A DNA stretch of 64,000 bases from Carboxydocella thermautotrophica. GTDB lineage: Bacteria > Bacillota > GCA-003054495 > Carboxydocellales > Carboxydocellaceae. The stretch covers positions 236,501 to 300,500 of the forward strand of contig CP028514.1 in assembly GCA_003054495.1 (NCBI GenBank), in the 5' to 3' direction. The number at the start of each line of letters is the position of its first letter. Position 1 is the first letter of the stretch. This document shows positions 24,064 through 33,346 of this stretch, piece by piece. Made by a program: the position numbers and the translations under genes. Under the pieces are notes generated by a model. The model ran no database searches. It saw nothing but the letters and a program-made list of their open reading frames with translations, and was not told where the DNA came from.

Positions 24064-24111
24064 TTTACCTGAACAAAAATTTTAATATACTATACGGGGG
24101 TATACTTGACA
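24064..24111 (+). promoter_or_regulatory. trxB promoter region with CsoR-like operator
   Basis: TTTACC (24064-24069), 16-nt spacer and TATACT (24086-24091) form one promoter; TTGACA at 24106 could serve a second. Between them ACGGGGGTAT (24094-24103), inside TATAC-GGGGG-TATA, equals the core of the copper repressor CsoR operator as I recall it from Bacillus copZA. It would cover the first promoter's start site. Confidence 0.45.
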
Positions 24112-24175
24112 AAAGAGATTTTTCGTAAGAAAATAAAGGTAGCGAAAATACAGGAAAGTGAAAGAGGGATGAAAA

Positions 24176-25102
24176 ATGGCCAATACTGTGTATGATATTA
24201 TCATCATCGGAGGGGGGCCGGCAGGGTTGACGGCTGCCCTCTATGGAGCCCGCTCCAATCTGAAAGTGCTGGTAATCGAAAAAATGATGCCCGGTGGGCA
24301 GGCTGCCATTACGGAAAGCATTGAAAATTATCCTGGTTTTCCCCAGGGCATTGCCGGTTTTGAACTGGGCATGAAATTGCATGAACAGGCCGGACGTTTT
24401 GGTGCTGAAATGGTAGTGGAAGAAGTGGTGGAACTGCAACTGGCCGGCCAGCCCAAGGTGGTCAAAACCACCCAGAATACTTATGAGGCTAAAGCGGTAA
24501 TTCTGGCTACTGGGGCCAAAAACCGCGCCCTGGGTTGTCCGGGGGAAGAACAATTCCGGGGCCGGGGAGTTTCTTATTGTGCCACCTGTGATGGAGCCTT
24601 TTTCACCGGCAAAAAGGTGGTAGTAGTAGGTGGCGGCAACTCCGCAGTGGAGGAAGCGGTGTACCTGACCAAGTTTGCGGAAAAGGTAACCATTATCCAC
24701 CGTCGGGATACTTTGCGGGCTGACAAAGTAGTACAGGAAAAGGCTTTTAATGAACCAAAGATCGATTTTCTCTGGAATAAAGTAGTGGTGGAAATCACCG
24801 GGCAGGATCAGGTAACAGGGGTAGTGGTTCAGGATACGGTGACCGGAGAAAAATCTACTGTAGCCACTGATGGGGTTTTCGTCTTTGTCGGCATGGAGCC
24901 CCAGACTGCTCTGGTAGCAGGACAGGTGGAACTCACTGAAGATGGCTATATTCGGGCCGATGAAAGCACTGCTACCAATTTGCCGGGGGTTTTTGCTGCC
25001 GGAGATGTGCGCAAAAAACCCCTGCGCCAGGTGGTAACAGCCGTAGCTGATGGAGCGGTAGCAGCCATGGCTGCTGAAAAATATGTCGAAAATTTGAAAT
25101 AG
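24176..25102 (+). CDS. trxB: Thioredoxin reductase
   Basis: A 308-residue FAD/NAD(P)H disulfide reductase that recycles thioredoxin. FAD motif GGGPAGLTAALYGAR (about 12-26), the redox pair in SYCATCDGAFF (Cys 135 and 138), the second nucleotide fold VVVGGGNSAVEEA, the phosphate-binding HRRDTLRA that favours NADPH, and the closing FAAGDVRKKPLRQVVTA are all present. ATG follows AAAGAGGGATG. Preceded by an operator-like GGGGG box, so it may be tied to copper or sulfide stress. Ferredoxin-dependent variants look similar but usually lack the HRRxxxRA motif. Confidence 0.92.
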   Translation: MANTVYDIIIIGGGPAGLTAALYGARSNLKVLVIEKMMPGGQAAITESIENYPGFPQGIAGFELGMKLHEQAGRFGAEMVVEEVVELQLAGQPKVVKTTQNTYEAKAVILATGAKNRALGCPGEEQFRGRGVSYCATCDGAFFTGKKVVVVGGGNSAVEEAVYLTKFAEKVTIIHRRDTLRADKVVQEKAFNEPKIDFLWNKVVVEITGQDQVTGVVVQDTVTGEKSTVATDGVFVFVGMEPQTALVAGQVELTEDGYIRADESTATNLPGVFAAGDVRKKPLRQVVTAVADGAVAAMAAEKYVENLK

Positions 25103-25179
25103 ATCAGGCCTGGCAGGAATCTGCCTGCCGGGGTAGAATATAACCTGTGGGAATTTTACCACAGGAAGGAGAATGTCTG

Positions 25180-25929
25180 GTGCCAAAGCCAAAACACCGG
25201 AAAAAGCCAAAGGTCGTGAAACAGGATGGGCTGGTTGGTACTGCGCCTACCGGGAACAAAAAGAAAGATCACTGGGTTATTCTGGCCATCTTTACCATTG
25301 CAGCCCTGATCGGGGCCATCCTGTTACCGGCAATATTCAACCGGGGGCAAGCCCAGCTGGGCGGCAGAGGAGTTAATATCAGCCAGCAGGAAGAGATAGT
25401 TAAGAAAAACCCTCAGGATATTGATGCCAAGGATGCGCTGGGGACTGCCTATTTCAACCAGGGCAGCAGCAAATTGCAGGCCGGGGACCAGAAAGGGGCC
25501 CAGCAGGATTTGCAACGGGCAATCGCTCTTTTCAATGATGTACTCAAAGTCAAGCCCCAAAAAATCGAAACCCTGGGTGACCTGGCCACAGCCTATTATT
25601 ATACTGGCGATACGGTTAAAGCCATAGAACTGGCCCAAAAGGCCCTCAGTATTAATCCCGATTTTACTCCGGCGCGCTTGAACCTGGCTATCTACCTCAG
25701 CAGCCAGGGCAAATACCAGGAAGCGATAAATGAGCTGAAGAAAATCCCCGCTACCAGCCCGGATTATGCCACAGCTCAGGCGCGGATTAAGGAATATCAG
25801 CAGGCTCTGACCCAGCCTGCCCCTTCCGGAACAGGAAGCGCTGGAACGGGCAGCAGCACTACAGGAACAGGCGGTACTCCGGTTCCCGGTCCGGCACCGG
25901 CTCCCACACCGGCTAAACCGGCTCAATAA
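25180..25929 (+). CDS. Membrane-anchored TPR protein
   Basis: A 249-residue protein with a lysine-rich N-terminus, a single membrane helix (about 32-50, VILAIFTIAALIGAILLP), an extracytoplasmic TPR region (about 70-200) and a Pro/Gly/Thr-rich tail. GTG 25180 is chosen because AGGAAGGAG lies eight bases upstream; other frames have starts too close to it. A CCTGTGG/CCACAGG hairpin precedes the ribosome site. It probably scaffolds envelope proteins; no specific function can be assigned. A terminator follows. Confidence 0.78.
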   Translation: MPKPKHRKKPKVVKQDGLVGTAPTGNKKKDHWVILAIFTIAALIGAILLPAIFNRGQAQLGGRGVNISQQEEIVKKNPQDIDAKDALGTAYFNQGSSKLQAGDQKGAQQDLQRAIALFNDVLKVKPQKIETLGDLATAYYYTGDTVKAIELAQKALSINPDFTPARLNLAIYLSSQGKYQEAINELKKIPATSPDYATAQARIKEYQQALTQPAPSGTGSAGTGSSTTGTGGTPVPGPAPAPTPAKPAQ

Positions 25930-25938
25930 GGATTTTCA

Positions 25939-25966
25939 CCTCTGCCTTTCAGGGCAGAGGTTTTTT
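25939..25966 (+). terminator. Terminator after the TPR gene
   Basis: Stem CCTCTGCC/GGCAGAGG with TTTCAG loop and six T. Confidence 0.88.
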
Positions 25967-26047
25967 CTTGCCATAACTTACCGGGACCGCAAATAGCATA
26001 TAAATTGTATAATAGAGGAGGAGAAAGAGTTAAAGGGAGAGATTAAT

Positions 26048-26899
26048 ATGCCGATTTTAGATACTAATCTTTATTACTGGCGGGGATTGCTGGCTGGTCT
26101 TGCCCTTTGTTTGCTAGGGCTGGTTTTGGTCTGGTGGCCTCAACCAAAACAGGGACTTTACCTGATTTTGCAGCAGCTACTCAAGGCCAAACTGGTCTGG
26201 GAGACCAGAGATTGGCGGGAAATTGAAGGGGAGCATTTTCGCATTCGCTATCAGGGCGATGCGGAAGGAGCTGATGAAGCCCGATTGGTTTTGCAGACTG
26301 CGGAAAAATTTTATCCTTCGCTTCTGAAAAAGTTTCATATTTCAGGAATAGAGGGAAAAACCCTGGTAGTCATTTTCCCCGACAAAGACAGCCTTAATCG
26401 TTCTTTTGGCTGGGGTGGGGATCAGGGGACTATGGGTGTCTACTGGGCAGGTACGATTCGGGTGCTGGCTCCGCAGCAATGGGCACAGGCAGAGGAGGAT
26501 TTTGTGGTCAATGGACCTATGGCTCATGAATTTGCCCATTTGCTGGTGGATAAACTGACTCTGGGCAATTATCCCCGCTGGCTGACGGAAGGGATTGCCC
26601 AGCAACTGGAATATGAATTGACCGGTTTTGAATTTAAGGCCAGGTCAGGCTCTCATTCCTGGTATCCGGTAGAAATGATGGATGGACAGTTTGACAGCTT
26701 GCCTGATCAGGAGCTGGCCTATATCCAGGCCCGGCAAATGGTCAGGTTCATGGAGGAAAGATATGGCGAAAAAGCCTGGCGGCGCCTGTTGCCATATCTC
26801 GGTCAGGGCTGGCCTTTTAGCTGGGCCTGGTACAAAGCTTTTGGCGAAAATTTTGCTGATTTTTCCCGGGCATTTATAAGCACCGATCAAGCTGGGTAA
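26048..26899 (+). CDS. Membrane-anchored metalloprotease, peptidase MA-like (gluzincin)
   Basis: A 283-residue protein with an N-terminal membrane helix (about 13-30, LLAGLALCLLGLVLVWW). The zinc signature HEFAH (near 159-163) is followed by the gluzincin Glu in RWLTEGIAQQLEYE about 22 residues later, as in the peptidase-MA family. The active domain would face outside. Two consecutive stretches are rich in Trp and Tyr. Substrate is unknown. The start follows AAAGGGAGAG; the BON-domain gene begins 26 bases after the stop, suggesting one operon. Confidence 0.82.
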   Translation: MPILDTNLYYWRGLLAGLALCLLGLVLVWWPQPKQGLYLILQQLLKAKLVWETRDWREIEGEHFRIRYQGDAEGADEARLVLQTAEKFYPSLLKKFHISGIEGKTLVVIFPDKDSLNRSFGWGGDQGTMGVYWAGTIRVLAPQQWAQAEEDFVVNGPMAHEFAHLLVDKLTLGNYPRWLTEGIAQQLEYELTGFEFKARSGSHSWYPVEMMDGQFDSLPDQELAYIQARQMVRFMEERYGEKAWRRLLPYLGQGWPFSWAWYKAFGENFADFSRAFISTDQAG

Positions 26900-26925
26900 A
26901 CTACTGCCAAAAAGGGGTGCTGCTG

Positions 26926-27789
26926 ATGAATCAGGATAACCGCTTGCAGGAAAAAATTACCCGGCATTTGCAGGAAAAGATGAACTTGAGTGCTGAAGAT
27001 ATCAATGTCCGGGTGGTCAAGGGCAAGATCCAGCTTTCCGGTTGTGTGGATTTACTGGCAGAAAAGGAAAGGGCAGAGGAACTGGTACGGGAAGTGGCCG
27101 GGGCTGAACCCCTGGATAATAGCCTGACGGTGGTAACGGAAAATGTGCCTGCCGATAAGGATGTAGAGGCGGCAGTACGGGAAAGATTGCAGCGCCATGG
27201 GATTGACCTGGGCCATATAGGAGTTAAAGTTAGTAACGGTGTGGTGGTACTGGTCGGCAAGACCGCCAGCTGGGCGGAAGAAGAGGCGGCTCGCCAGGCT
27301 GCCTCCCAGGTCTACGGGGTGAAGGAAGTAATTTCTCAGGTAGAAGCGGGGGCACTGGCAGACTGGGATGACGCTACCATTACCAACAGTATAGAGGATG
27401 TTTTTGCCCATGCCGAAACCCTGGCCAACCATGACATTGTGACCCAAACCCGGGCTGGAGTGGTTACCCTGTTGGGCTGGGTAGACCGCCCCGAGGACAG
27501 AACTACTGCTGAAAAGCTGGCTGGACAGGTACCAGGGGTAAAAAAGGTGCGCAATCATCTGCGGGTCAGGGAAGGAGCCCGGAACGGGGATATTGCCCTG
27601 ACCAATCAGGCTCGCAGTTTGCTGGGAGCCAGTGGTTTGGCCATGGTCAGGGTTTATGTGGTAGAGGGGATCGCTTTTCTGGCTGGTCGGGTAGCCAGCA
27701 TTGACCAGAAGAAAAAGGCCGAAGCCCTGGTGACCGGGATTGAGGGGATAAAAGGTATCAATAATTCTATAATTGTTTCTCTGCATTGA
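26926..27789 (+). CDS. Protein with four BON domains
   Basis: A 287-residue protein built of four successive BON units (about 3-68, 73-135, 145-210 and 220-287), each with the pattern V-x-x-G-x-V-x-L-x-G and a closing GVKxVxN/S-L strand. There is no signal peptide, so unlike OsmY/BON lipoproteins it appears cytosolic. BON units often bind membranes or ligands. ATG 26926 follows AAAGGGGTG; an in-frame GTG three codons upstream is less well placed. Function not known. Confidence 0.75.
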   Translation: MNQDNRLQEKITRHLQEKMNLSAEDINVRVVKGKIQLSGCVDLLAEKERAEELVREVAGAEPLDNSLTVVTENVPADKDVEAAVRERLQRHGIDLGHIGVKVSNGVVVLVGKTASWAEEEAARQAASQVYGVKEVISQVEAGALADWDDATITNSIEDVFAHAETLANHDIVTQTRAGVVTLLGWVDRPEDRTTAEKLAGQVPGVKKVRNHLRVREGARNGDIALTNQARSLLGASGLAMVRVYVVEGIAFLAGRVASIDQKKKAEALVTGIEGIKGINNSIIVSLH

Positions 27790-27907
27790 AGGATTTTGCT
27801 GCTCAATGGCGAAAAATATTATAGGGAAAACGATACAAATGAAACGGAGGCGGGCCCTGAACGGTCCCGCTCCTTCTTTGCTTGCAGAGAATGGAGGAGA
27901 CACGAGA

Positions 27908-29170
27908 GTGACAGTATTGAAAATACGCGGTGGTGTGAGACTGGAAGGAAAAGTACGGGTTAGTGGTGCCAAAAATGCTGCTCTGACTGCTATCAGTGCA
28001 GCCATGCTGGCTACCAGCCCTGTTTATCTGGAAAATATGCCGCAAATCAGCGATGTGCTGGTGATGCTGGATATTATTCGTCTGCTGGGAGCGGAAGTAA
28101 GCTGGGATGAGCCGACGGTAGTGCGGATTGTTCCCCCGGAGCACCCCGGTTATGATACCCCTTATGAACTGGTGAAAAAACTGCGGGCCTCCAATCTGTT
28201 ACTGGGTTCGCTGCTACCACGGACCGGCCGGGCCCACATCGCCCTGCCGGGAGGCTGCAATATCGGGAGCCGGCCCATGGACTTGCATATCAAAGGGCTG
28301 GGGGCGCTGGGAGCCGAGGTGGAACTGAGCCAGGGGTATATTAAGGCCCGGGTTAGAAATGGCTTGCAGGGGGCCAAGATCTATCTGGATTTTCCCAGTG
28401 TTGGCGCAACGGAAAATCTGATGATGGCAGCTGCTACTGCCAAAGGCCAAACAATCATCGAAAATGCGGCCAAGGAACCGGAAATTGTGGATCTAGCCAA
28501 TTTTCTCAATGCAATGGGTGCCAAAATCCGCGGGGCCGGCACTGATGTGATCAAAATCGAGGGAGTCAAGGCTTTGCAGGGGACCCGTTATGCCATCATT
28601 CCTGACCGTATTGAAGCCGGGACCTACATGGTGGCAGCGGCAGCCACTGATGGGGATGTTACTATCGAAAATGTCATTCCCACCCACGTGGAACCGGTGA
28701 CAGCTAAACTAAAAGAAATGGGTGTAAGAGTAATTGAGGAAGATGATGTTATTCGGGTTATCAGCACAGGAACACGCCGACCGGTAGATATAAAAACGAT
28801 GCCTTATCCTGGTTTTCCGACCGATATGCAGTCTCAAATGATGGCCCTGTTAGCTGTAACCCCTGGTGTCTCCATGGTTACCGAAAATGTCTTCGAAAAC
28901 CGGATGCAACTGGCTGATGAGTTGAAACGCATGGGAGCCCGGATTAAGATTCAGGGCAGAACCGCAGTGGTGGAAGGAATTGAGCGGCTGGAAGGAGCCC
29001 AGGTGCGGGCCACGGATCTGCGGGCAGGCGCTGCCTTGATCATCGCCGGTCTGGTAGCAGAGGGAATTACTGAAATCGATAATGTTCACTATATTGACCG
29101 GGGTTATGAAAATCTGGAAGAAAAATTTAATGGTCTCGGGGCAGGAATTTGGCGGGAAATAGCGAAATAA
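27908..29170 (+). CDS. murA: UDP-N-acetylglucosamine 1-carboxyvinyltransferase
   Basis: First committed enzyme of peptidoglycan synthesis, adding enolpyruvate to UDP-GlcNAc; the target of fosfomycin. The N-terminus reads LKIRGGVRLEGKVRVSGAKNAAL, and the catalytic Cys is in LPGGCNIGSRPMDLH (near 117), so it should be fosfomycin-sensitive. The pseudo-symmetrical alpha-beta repeats and RIEAGTYMVAAA, YPGFPTDMQSQ and NVHYIDRGYE motifs are present. GTG 27908 with GGAGGAG is the likely start; the longer frame upstream lacks one. 420 aa is standard. Many Firmicutes carry two copies; which paralogue this is cannot be told. Confidence 0.93.
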   Translation: MTVLKIRGGVRLEGKVRVSGAKNAALTAISAAMLATSPVYLENMPQISDVLVMLDIIRLLGAEVSWDEPTVVRIVPPEHPGYDTPYELVKKLRASNLLLGSLLPRTGRAHIALPGGCNIGSRPMDLHIKGLGALGAEVELSQGYIKARVRNGLQGAKIYLDFPSVGATENLMMAAATAKGQTIIENAAKEPEIVDLANFLNAMGAKIRGAGTDVIKIEGVKALQGTRYAIIPDRIEAGTYMVAAAATDGDVTIENVIPTHVEPVTAKLKEMGVRVIEEDDVIRVISTGTRRPVDIKTMPYPGFPTDMQSQMMALLAVTPGVSMVTENVFENRMQLADELKRMGARIKIQGRTAVVEGIERLEGAQVRATDLRAGAALIIAGLVAEGITEIDNVHYIDRGYENLEEKFNGLGAGIWREIAK

Positions 29171-29203
29171 GTCGCGTAGGTTAGATTATGGAAGTAGAGG
29201 AGT

Positions 29204-30493
29204 GTGAGAGGTGTGATATTTACCAGGTGGAAATACAGGCCGTTCTGGCGTCTGGGCGTAGTTTTTCTAACGGTGACCGGAGGCGGAACACTGATCTGGA
29301 CCGCTTTTCTGGCCTGGTATCTGGAGGTACCGGATGATAAGCTGCTGGCCATTTTCGGACCAGTAATTCCTATCGGTGTCGTAGCGGCAGCTGCGATTCT
29401 GGCCTACGTGAATAGGTTGCTGGTGGAGGTCTTAACGATATTTGCAGATGCAGCGAAGCGGGTAGCAGAAAAAGACCTTACCACCACCATCTATTTTCCT
29501 ACCAATGATATTTTTGGCAAGACCGCCGAAGCTTTTAATAAAATGATTGTCGATGTGAGAGCTACTGTCCAGCAAAGCGCTGTTACAGCAGAAGGGGTAA
29601 CAAAAGAAGCTGTTGAGGTTTCAAAGGCTACGGAGAGTGCCACTGCCTCTATTCAGCAGATTTCCGCAGCCATGGAGCAAATTGCCGGCGGTTCGCAGCG
29701 ACAGGCTGATGAGATTCTGGAAACCGTGCAGACCATGCAGGAAATATCGGCTGCTGTATCCCAGGTTGCGGCCCATTCCCAGCAGGCCTTTGCTTCCTCT
29801 CAGCAGGCAGCCCAGCTGGCCAGTAAAGGACTAAAGCAGGTGGAAGAGGCGGTAGCTAAAATGCATGCCATTTCAGAGGCGGTACAAACCTCCTCGGCAG
29901 CAGTGGAAAAACTCTATCAACGGTCCACTTACATTGGCGAGATTGTCAATGTCATTACCGGTATTGCCGATCAGACCAATTTGCTGGCCTTGAATGCGGC
30001 GATTGAAGCGGCCCGGGCCGGTGAACACGGACGCGGCTTTGCTGTTGTAGCCGATGAGGTGCGCAAACTGGCAGAAGGCTCAGGAGAAGCTGCCCAGAAA
30101 ATTGGTGAACTGATTGAGGAAATTCAGGCTGAAACCGCCAGTGCTGCTCTGGCCATGACCAATGGCAACCGGGAGGTTGAAGACGGGGTCAAGGTTGCGC
30201 TGAAAGCAAAACAGGCCCTGGATGAAATTCACCATGCTGTTCTTTTAACCGAGGAAATGGTACAGGGTATAAGCAAGGCTTCCCAGGAGCAGTCTCAGGG
30301 ACTATCCCAGCTGGCTGGAGCAGTGGAAAAAATCAGTGGCATTGCCCAGCAGTTCTCCACTGCTACCCAGCAGGTGGCAGCTTCCCTGGAACAGCAAATG
30401 TCGGCTAATGAGCAAATCAATGTTCTTTCCTATAACCTGGTGAAACTGGCAGAGGAATTGAAAAGGTATATTGATAATTTTAAAGTTCAGTGA
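29204..30493 (+). CDS. Methyl-accepting chemotaxis protein without extracellular sensor
   Basis: A 429-residue receptor with two membrane helices (about 15-40 and 47-72) separated by only a few residues, so no periplasmic ligand domain exists. A HAMP domain follows (about 66-115), then the signalling coiled coil with tip [34 protein letters not shown] described here by its position (about 262-295). Such receptors may sense membrane energy or cytosolic cues. GTG 29204 or GTG 29213 could be the start; AGAGGAG fits the second slightly better. It ends at a palindrome and a terminator. Confidence 0.88.
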   Translation: MRGVIFTRWKYRPFWRLGVVFLTVTGGGTLIWTAFLAWYLEVPDDKLLAIFGPVIPIGVVAAAAILAYVNRLLVEVLTIFADAAKRVAEKDLTTTIYFPTNDIFGKTAEAFNKMIVDVRATVQQSAVTAEGVTKEAVEVSKATESATASIQQISAAMEQIAGGSQRQADEILETVQTMQEISAAVSQVAAHSQQAFASSQQAAQLASKGLKQVEEAVAKMHAISEAVQTSSAAVEKLYQRSTYIGEIVNVITGIADQTNLLALNAAIEAARAGEHGRGFAVVADEVRKLAEGSGEAAQKIGELIEEIQAETASAALAMTNGNREVEDGVKVALKAKQALDEIHHAVLLTEEMVQGISKASQEQSQGLSQLAGAVEKISGIAQQFSTATQQVAASLEQQMSANEQINVLSYNLVKLAEELKRYIDNFKVQ

Positions 30494-30503
30494 ACTTTAG
30501 CCG

Positions 30504-30529
30504 ACCACGGTTGTCGCCGTGGTTTTTTT
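30504..30529 (+). terminator. Terminator after the chemotaxis receptor
   Basis: ACCACGG/CCGTGGT stem with six-nt loop and seven T. A separate perfect palindrome TAAAGTTCA-G-TGAACTTTA sits just upstream over the stop codon. Confidence 0.88.
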
Positions 30530-30531
30530 CT

Positions 30532-30540
30532 TGCTATAAT
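30532..30540 (+). promoter_or_regulatory. Extended -10 promoter of the methyltransferase-walJ-htrA-rlmH run
   Basis: TGCTATAAT gives the TGn extension plus a consensus -10 box, right behind the terminator. There is no matching -35. Confidence 0.5.
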
Positions 30541-30567
30541 GAAGAAGTACGGGAGGAACTGGTAATC

Positions 30568-31194
30568 ATGGAACTGGAGCTGGTGAGCTGGCAGGGCAAG
30601 AAGAGGAGTTTTCAACTGTACCGGGTGCGCGACCTTGATACTCTGCTGGCTCAGGTGGAAACGGATGAAGATATTCCCTTCTGGGCCGAACTGTGGCCGG
30701 CGGCAGAAGGGCTGGCCCTGTGGCTGGAAGCGAGACCGGAACTGGTACAGGGCAAGCGGGCCCTGGAGCTGGGCTGTGGTCTGGGACTGGTGGGTCTGGT
30801 AGCAGCTGCCAACGGAGCAGAGGTAGTGCAAACCGATTTTGTCCCAGCGGCCCTGGAACTGGCCGGTCGAAATGCCCGGGCTAATGGCCTGGAACAACTG
30901 ACCTGGCAGTTGCTGGACTGGCGGCAGCATCGAAAGCTGGGAGAGTTTCAGCTCATCCTGGGTTCGGATTTGTTTTATGAACCCGGGTTGCATGAAGATT
31001 TACTGGCCACCCTGGAACTTAACCTGGCTCCGTCTGGACACTGTCTTTTCAGTGACCCTGGGCGTGAAGGGGCCCAGGCCTTTGTCCGCCTTCTGGAGCA
31101 ACTGGGCTGGCAGATTGAGAAAACCAAAGTGGAAAAGATCGATATTATCCAGGCAAGGAGAGGAGACCATGAGAATAGCTACCCTGGCGAGTAG
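30568..31194 (+). CDS. SAM-dependent methyltransferase, METTL21-like (Methyltransf_16)
   Basis: A 208-residue class I methyltransferase with motif I LELGCGLGLVGLVAAANGA (about 66-84), motif II VVQTDF and the post-motif LILGSDLFYEP, a pattern shared with lysine protein methyltransferases of the METTL21 type. The substrate in bacteria is unknown. ATG 30568 lies 11 bases after GGGAGG. The 3' end overlaps walJ by 26 bases, implying coupled expression. Confidence 0.78.
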   Translation: MELELVSWQGKKRSFQLYRVRDLDTLLAQVETDEDIPFWAELWPAAEGLALWLEARPELVQGKRALELGCGLGLVGLVAAANGAEVVQTDFVPAALELAGRNARANGLEQLTWQLLDWRQHRKLGEFQLILGSDLFYEPGLHEDLLATLELNLAPSGHCLFSDPGREGAQAFVRLLEQLGWQIEKTKVEKIDIIQARRGDHENSYPGE

Positions 31195-31960
31195 CAGTTC
31201 AGGCAATGCCATCTGGGTGGAGGGAGAGGAAACGGCTGTACTGATTGATGCCGGACTGAGTGTACGCAAGCTAAAAGAGGCAGCTGCCCAGCTGGAACGC
31301 TGTCTGGAACAGCTAGCCGCAGTAGTGGTTACCCATGAACACAGGGATCATACCTGCGGACTGGGAGCTTTAAGCAGGAAATATAACTTGCCTGTGTATG
31401 CGACGGAATCCACCTGGGCGGCCATGGAGGCTCAGCTGGGCCCTATTGCCGAGCATAATCGCTGTATGCTGGCACCGGAGGAAAAAATAGAAATCGGGGA
31501 GCTGGCTTTCGAGGCTTTTTCCACTTCCCATGATGCCGGTGATCCGGTTGGCTATGTTTTTCATACCCGGGAAGCCACGGCAGGGGTTATGACTGATACC
31601 GGCTATGTCAGCCGGGGCATGGCTCGCAAATTGATGGAGTGTGAGCTACTGGTTTTTGAGGCTAACCATGACCGGGAGATGCTGATTCAGGGCCCTTATC
31701 CCTGGTCTTTAAAAAAGCGTATACTCAGTGACCGGGGGCACCTGGCCAATGATACGGCCGGTGATGTACTGGCCCGGCTCTGGGGTGGCCGCCAGCAGGG
31801 GGTGTTGCTGGCCCACCTGAGCCAGGAAAACAATACGCCCCAGAAGGCGCTGAAAACAGTGGAGGAACACTTTCAGGCTCTGGGAATCAAACCGGGAGAG
31901 GAAGCATGGCTGGAAGTGGCACCGGCCAGCAGTCCTTCTGCCTGGTTAGAAAAAAAATAA
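31169..31960 (+). CDS. walJ: Metallo-beta-lactamase fold protein WalJ/YycJ
   Basis: A 263-residue MBL hydrolase with the metal ligands HEHRDH (near 53-58), further His in STSHDAGD, Asp in MTDTGY and a late His in LLAHLSQENN. It matches YycJ/WalJ, an exonuclease-like protein linked in Bacillus and streptococci to cell-wall control and DNA repair/division coordination. The usual WalR-WalK-WalH-WalI genes are absent here; only the downstream half of the classical cluster (walJ, htrA, rlmH) is conserved. ATG follows AAGGAGAGGAG. Confidence 0.88.
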   Translation: MRIATLASSSSGNAIWVEGEETAVLIDAGLSVRKLKEAAAQLERCLEQLAAVVVTHEHRDHTCGLGALSRKYNLPVYATESTWAAMEAQLGPIAEHNRCMLAPEEKIEIGELAFEAFSTSHDAGDPVGYVFHTREATAGVMTDTGYVSRGMARKLMECELLVFEANHDREMLIQGPYPWSLKKRILSDRGHLANDTAGDVLARLWGGRQQGVLLAHLSQENNTPQKALKTVEEHFQALGIKPGEEAWLEVAPASSPSAWLEKK

Positions 31961-31998
31961 TAAGGTAATCCTAATAAACAAAGGGAAGGAGGATACTT

Positions 31999-33159
31999 AT
32001 GGATCAGTTTTATTATGAACGGAGACCTGGATTTTTAAGCTACATAGTTGTCAGTCTGCTTAGCGCCATAGTGGGCGGTCTGGTAGTAGGAGCTGCTTTA
32101 TGGGGGCCACTTCGCGATCTGGAAAAGAAACAGGCAGAAGTGAAGATTAATCAGCCAGCGCAAATTACGCCCGGACAGACTGTCCCCCTGCCCGCAGGCT
32201 CGGCGCCAGTTGTGGATATTGCCAAACAGGTAGGACCGGCGGTAGTGGGAATATCTAACCGGGCTACCCGCATTGATTTCTGGGGTGAAACTCATGGCAG
32301 TGTGGAACAGGGTTCTGGCTCCGGGGTAATCATCGATCCCCAGGGTTATATAGTTACCAATAACCATGTAGTGGAAGGGGCCCAGGAACTGGTTGTCAGT
32401 CTGGCTAATGGCAAACATATCCCCGCCAAACTCATCGGCCGGGATCCCCGAACTGACCTGGCCGTAATCAAAATCAATCCGGCGGAAGCGGGAGAACTGA
32501 CGGTGGCCAAACTGGGAGACTCCTCCCAGCTGCAGGTTGGGGAACTGGTAGTAGCTATCGGTAACCCGCTGGGGGAAGAATTTGCCCGCACGGTTACGGC
32601 CGGAATTATTTCCGCTCTCAACCGGACTCTGACCGTGGGGGAACAGAAATTTACCCTGATTCAGACTGATGCTGCCATCAACCCGGGTAATTCCGGTGGG
32701 GCCCTGGTCAATTCCAGGGGAGAAGTTATTGGGATCAACAGTGTAAAAATCATCAGCGAAAAAGTGGAAGGCATGAATTTCGCCATTCCCATCAATACCG
32801 CTAAACCCATAATTGAACAGCTCATCAAAAACGGGAAGGTAATCCGGCCCTGGCTGGGTATTCTCTACCGTGGTGTGGAAATTGACAAAGATCTGCAGCA
32901 ACAATATGACTTGCCAGTAGATTACGGAATCGTGGTCGATGATGTAGTGGCCAATGGCCCTGCTGGTCTGGCCGGGATCCAGGCCCAGGATATCATCGTG
33001 GGAGTTGACGGGGAAAAGGTAAAGACCTTCCAGGATCTGCAGGAACTGGTCGGAAAGCATAAGGTGGGCGATACCATCAAGGTAAAAGTGGTGCGTAACC
33101 GTCAATTCAAGGAATTTAGTGTAAAACTGGGTGAAATGCCGGGGACTTTACAGCCCTAA
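31999..33159 (+). CDS. htrA: HtrA/DegP-like serine protease with PDZ domain
   Basis: A 386-residue membrane-anchored S1C protease. One N-terminal helix (about 14-36) is followed by a Pro-rich linker, the trypsin-like domain with triad His in VTNNHVVEG (near 123), Asp in RTDLAVIKI (near 153) and Ser in INPGNSGGAL (near 232), and a C-terminal PDZ domain (about 295-375). It degrades or refolds damaged exported proteins. GGGAAGGAGG precedes the ATG. Gene order walJ-htrA-rlmH matches Bacillus yycJ-htrC-rlmH. Confidence 0.94.
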   Translation: MDQFYYERRPGFLSYIVVSLLSAIVGGLVVGAALWGPLRDLEKKQAEVKINQPAQITPGQTVPLPAGSAPVVDIAKQVGPAVVGISNRATRIDFWGETHGSVEQGSGSGVIIDPQGYIVTNNHVVEGAQELVVSLANGKHIPAKLIGRDPRTDLAVIKINPAEAGELTVAKLGDSSQLQVGELVVAIGNPLGEEFARTVTAGIISALNRTLTVGEQKFTLIQTDAAINPGNSGGALVNSRGEVIGINSVKIISEKVEGMNFAIPINTAKPIIEQLIKNGKVIRPWLGILYRGVEIDKDLQQQYDLPVDYGIVVDDVVANGPAGLAGIQAQDIIVGVDGEKVKTFQDLQELVGKHKVGDTIKVKVVRNRQFKEFSVKLGEMPGTLQP

Positions 33160-33177
33160 ATGATGGGAGTGGCTAAT

Positions 33178-33345
33178 GTGTACTGTGTTTGTGAACGCCA
33201 TTTGGAGAAAGCAATGGACGAATTCGTCGATGTCTATGAACAACCTCCCGACCTCTATCTGCTAGAGAAGGTATCCTTTACGGACTGGCTGGCTCCTCAG
33301 CACTGCGATTTCTGCGACCAGCCGCCGAAATACCTGGTGGTTTAA
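33178..33345 (+). CDS. CxxH/CxxC small protein
   Basis: A 55-residue protein, MYCVCERHLEKAMDEFVDVY onward, with CxxH near the start (CERH) and CDFC near the end, expected to bind one zinc. It matches the short CxxH/CxxC family conserved between htrA and rlmH in many Firmicutes. GTG 33178 is preferred because GGGAGTG precedes it and family members start at this point; an ATG at 33160 directly after the htrA stop is also in frame. Function unknown. Confidence 0.82.
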   Translation: MYCVCERHLEKAMDEFVDVYEQPPDLYLLEKVSFTDWLAPQHCDFCDQPPKYLVV

Positions 33346-33346
33346 G

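Noticed and set aside
24065-25210. Long minus-strand open frame (381 codons) opposite trxB
   Set aside because: It is a frame shadow of trxB: no ribosome site, low-complexity His/Phe/Ser composition and no domain, while trxB has all family motifs.
27850-27885. GCGGG/CCCGC hairpin before murA as a riboswitch or terminator
   Set aside because: A short stem with no T-run and no aptamer-like conserved bases.
32098-33105. Minus-strand open frame (335 codons) opposite htrA
   Set aside because: Mirror of htrA codon pattern with no start signal; htrA has an intact catalytic triad and PDZ domain.
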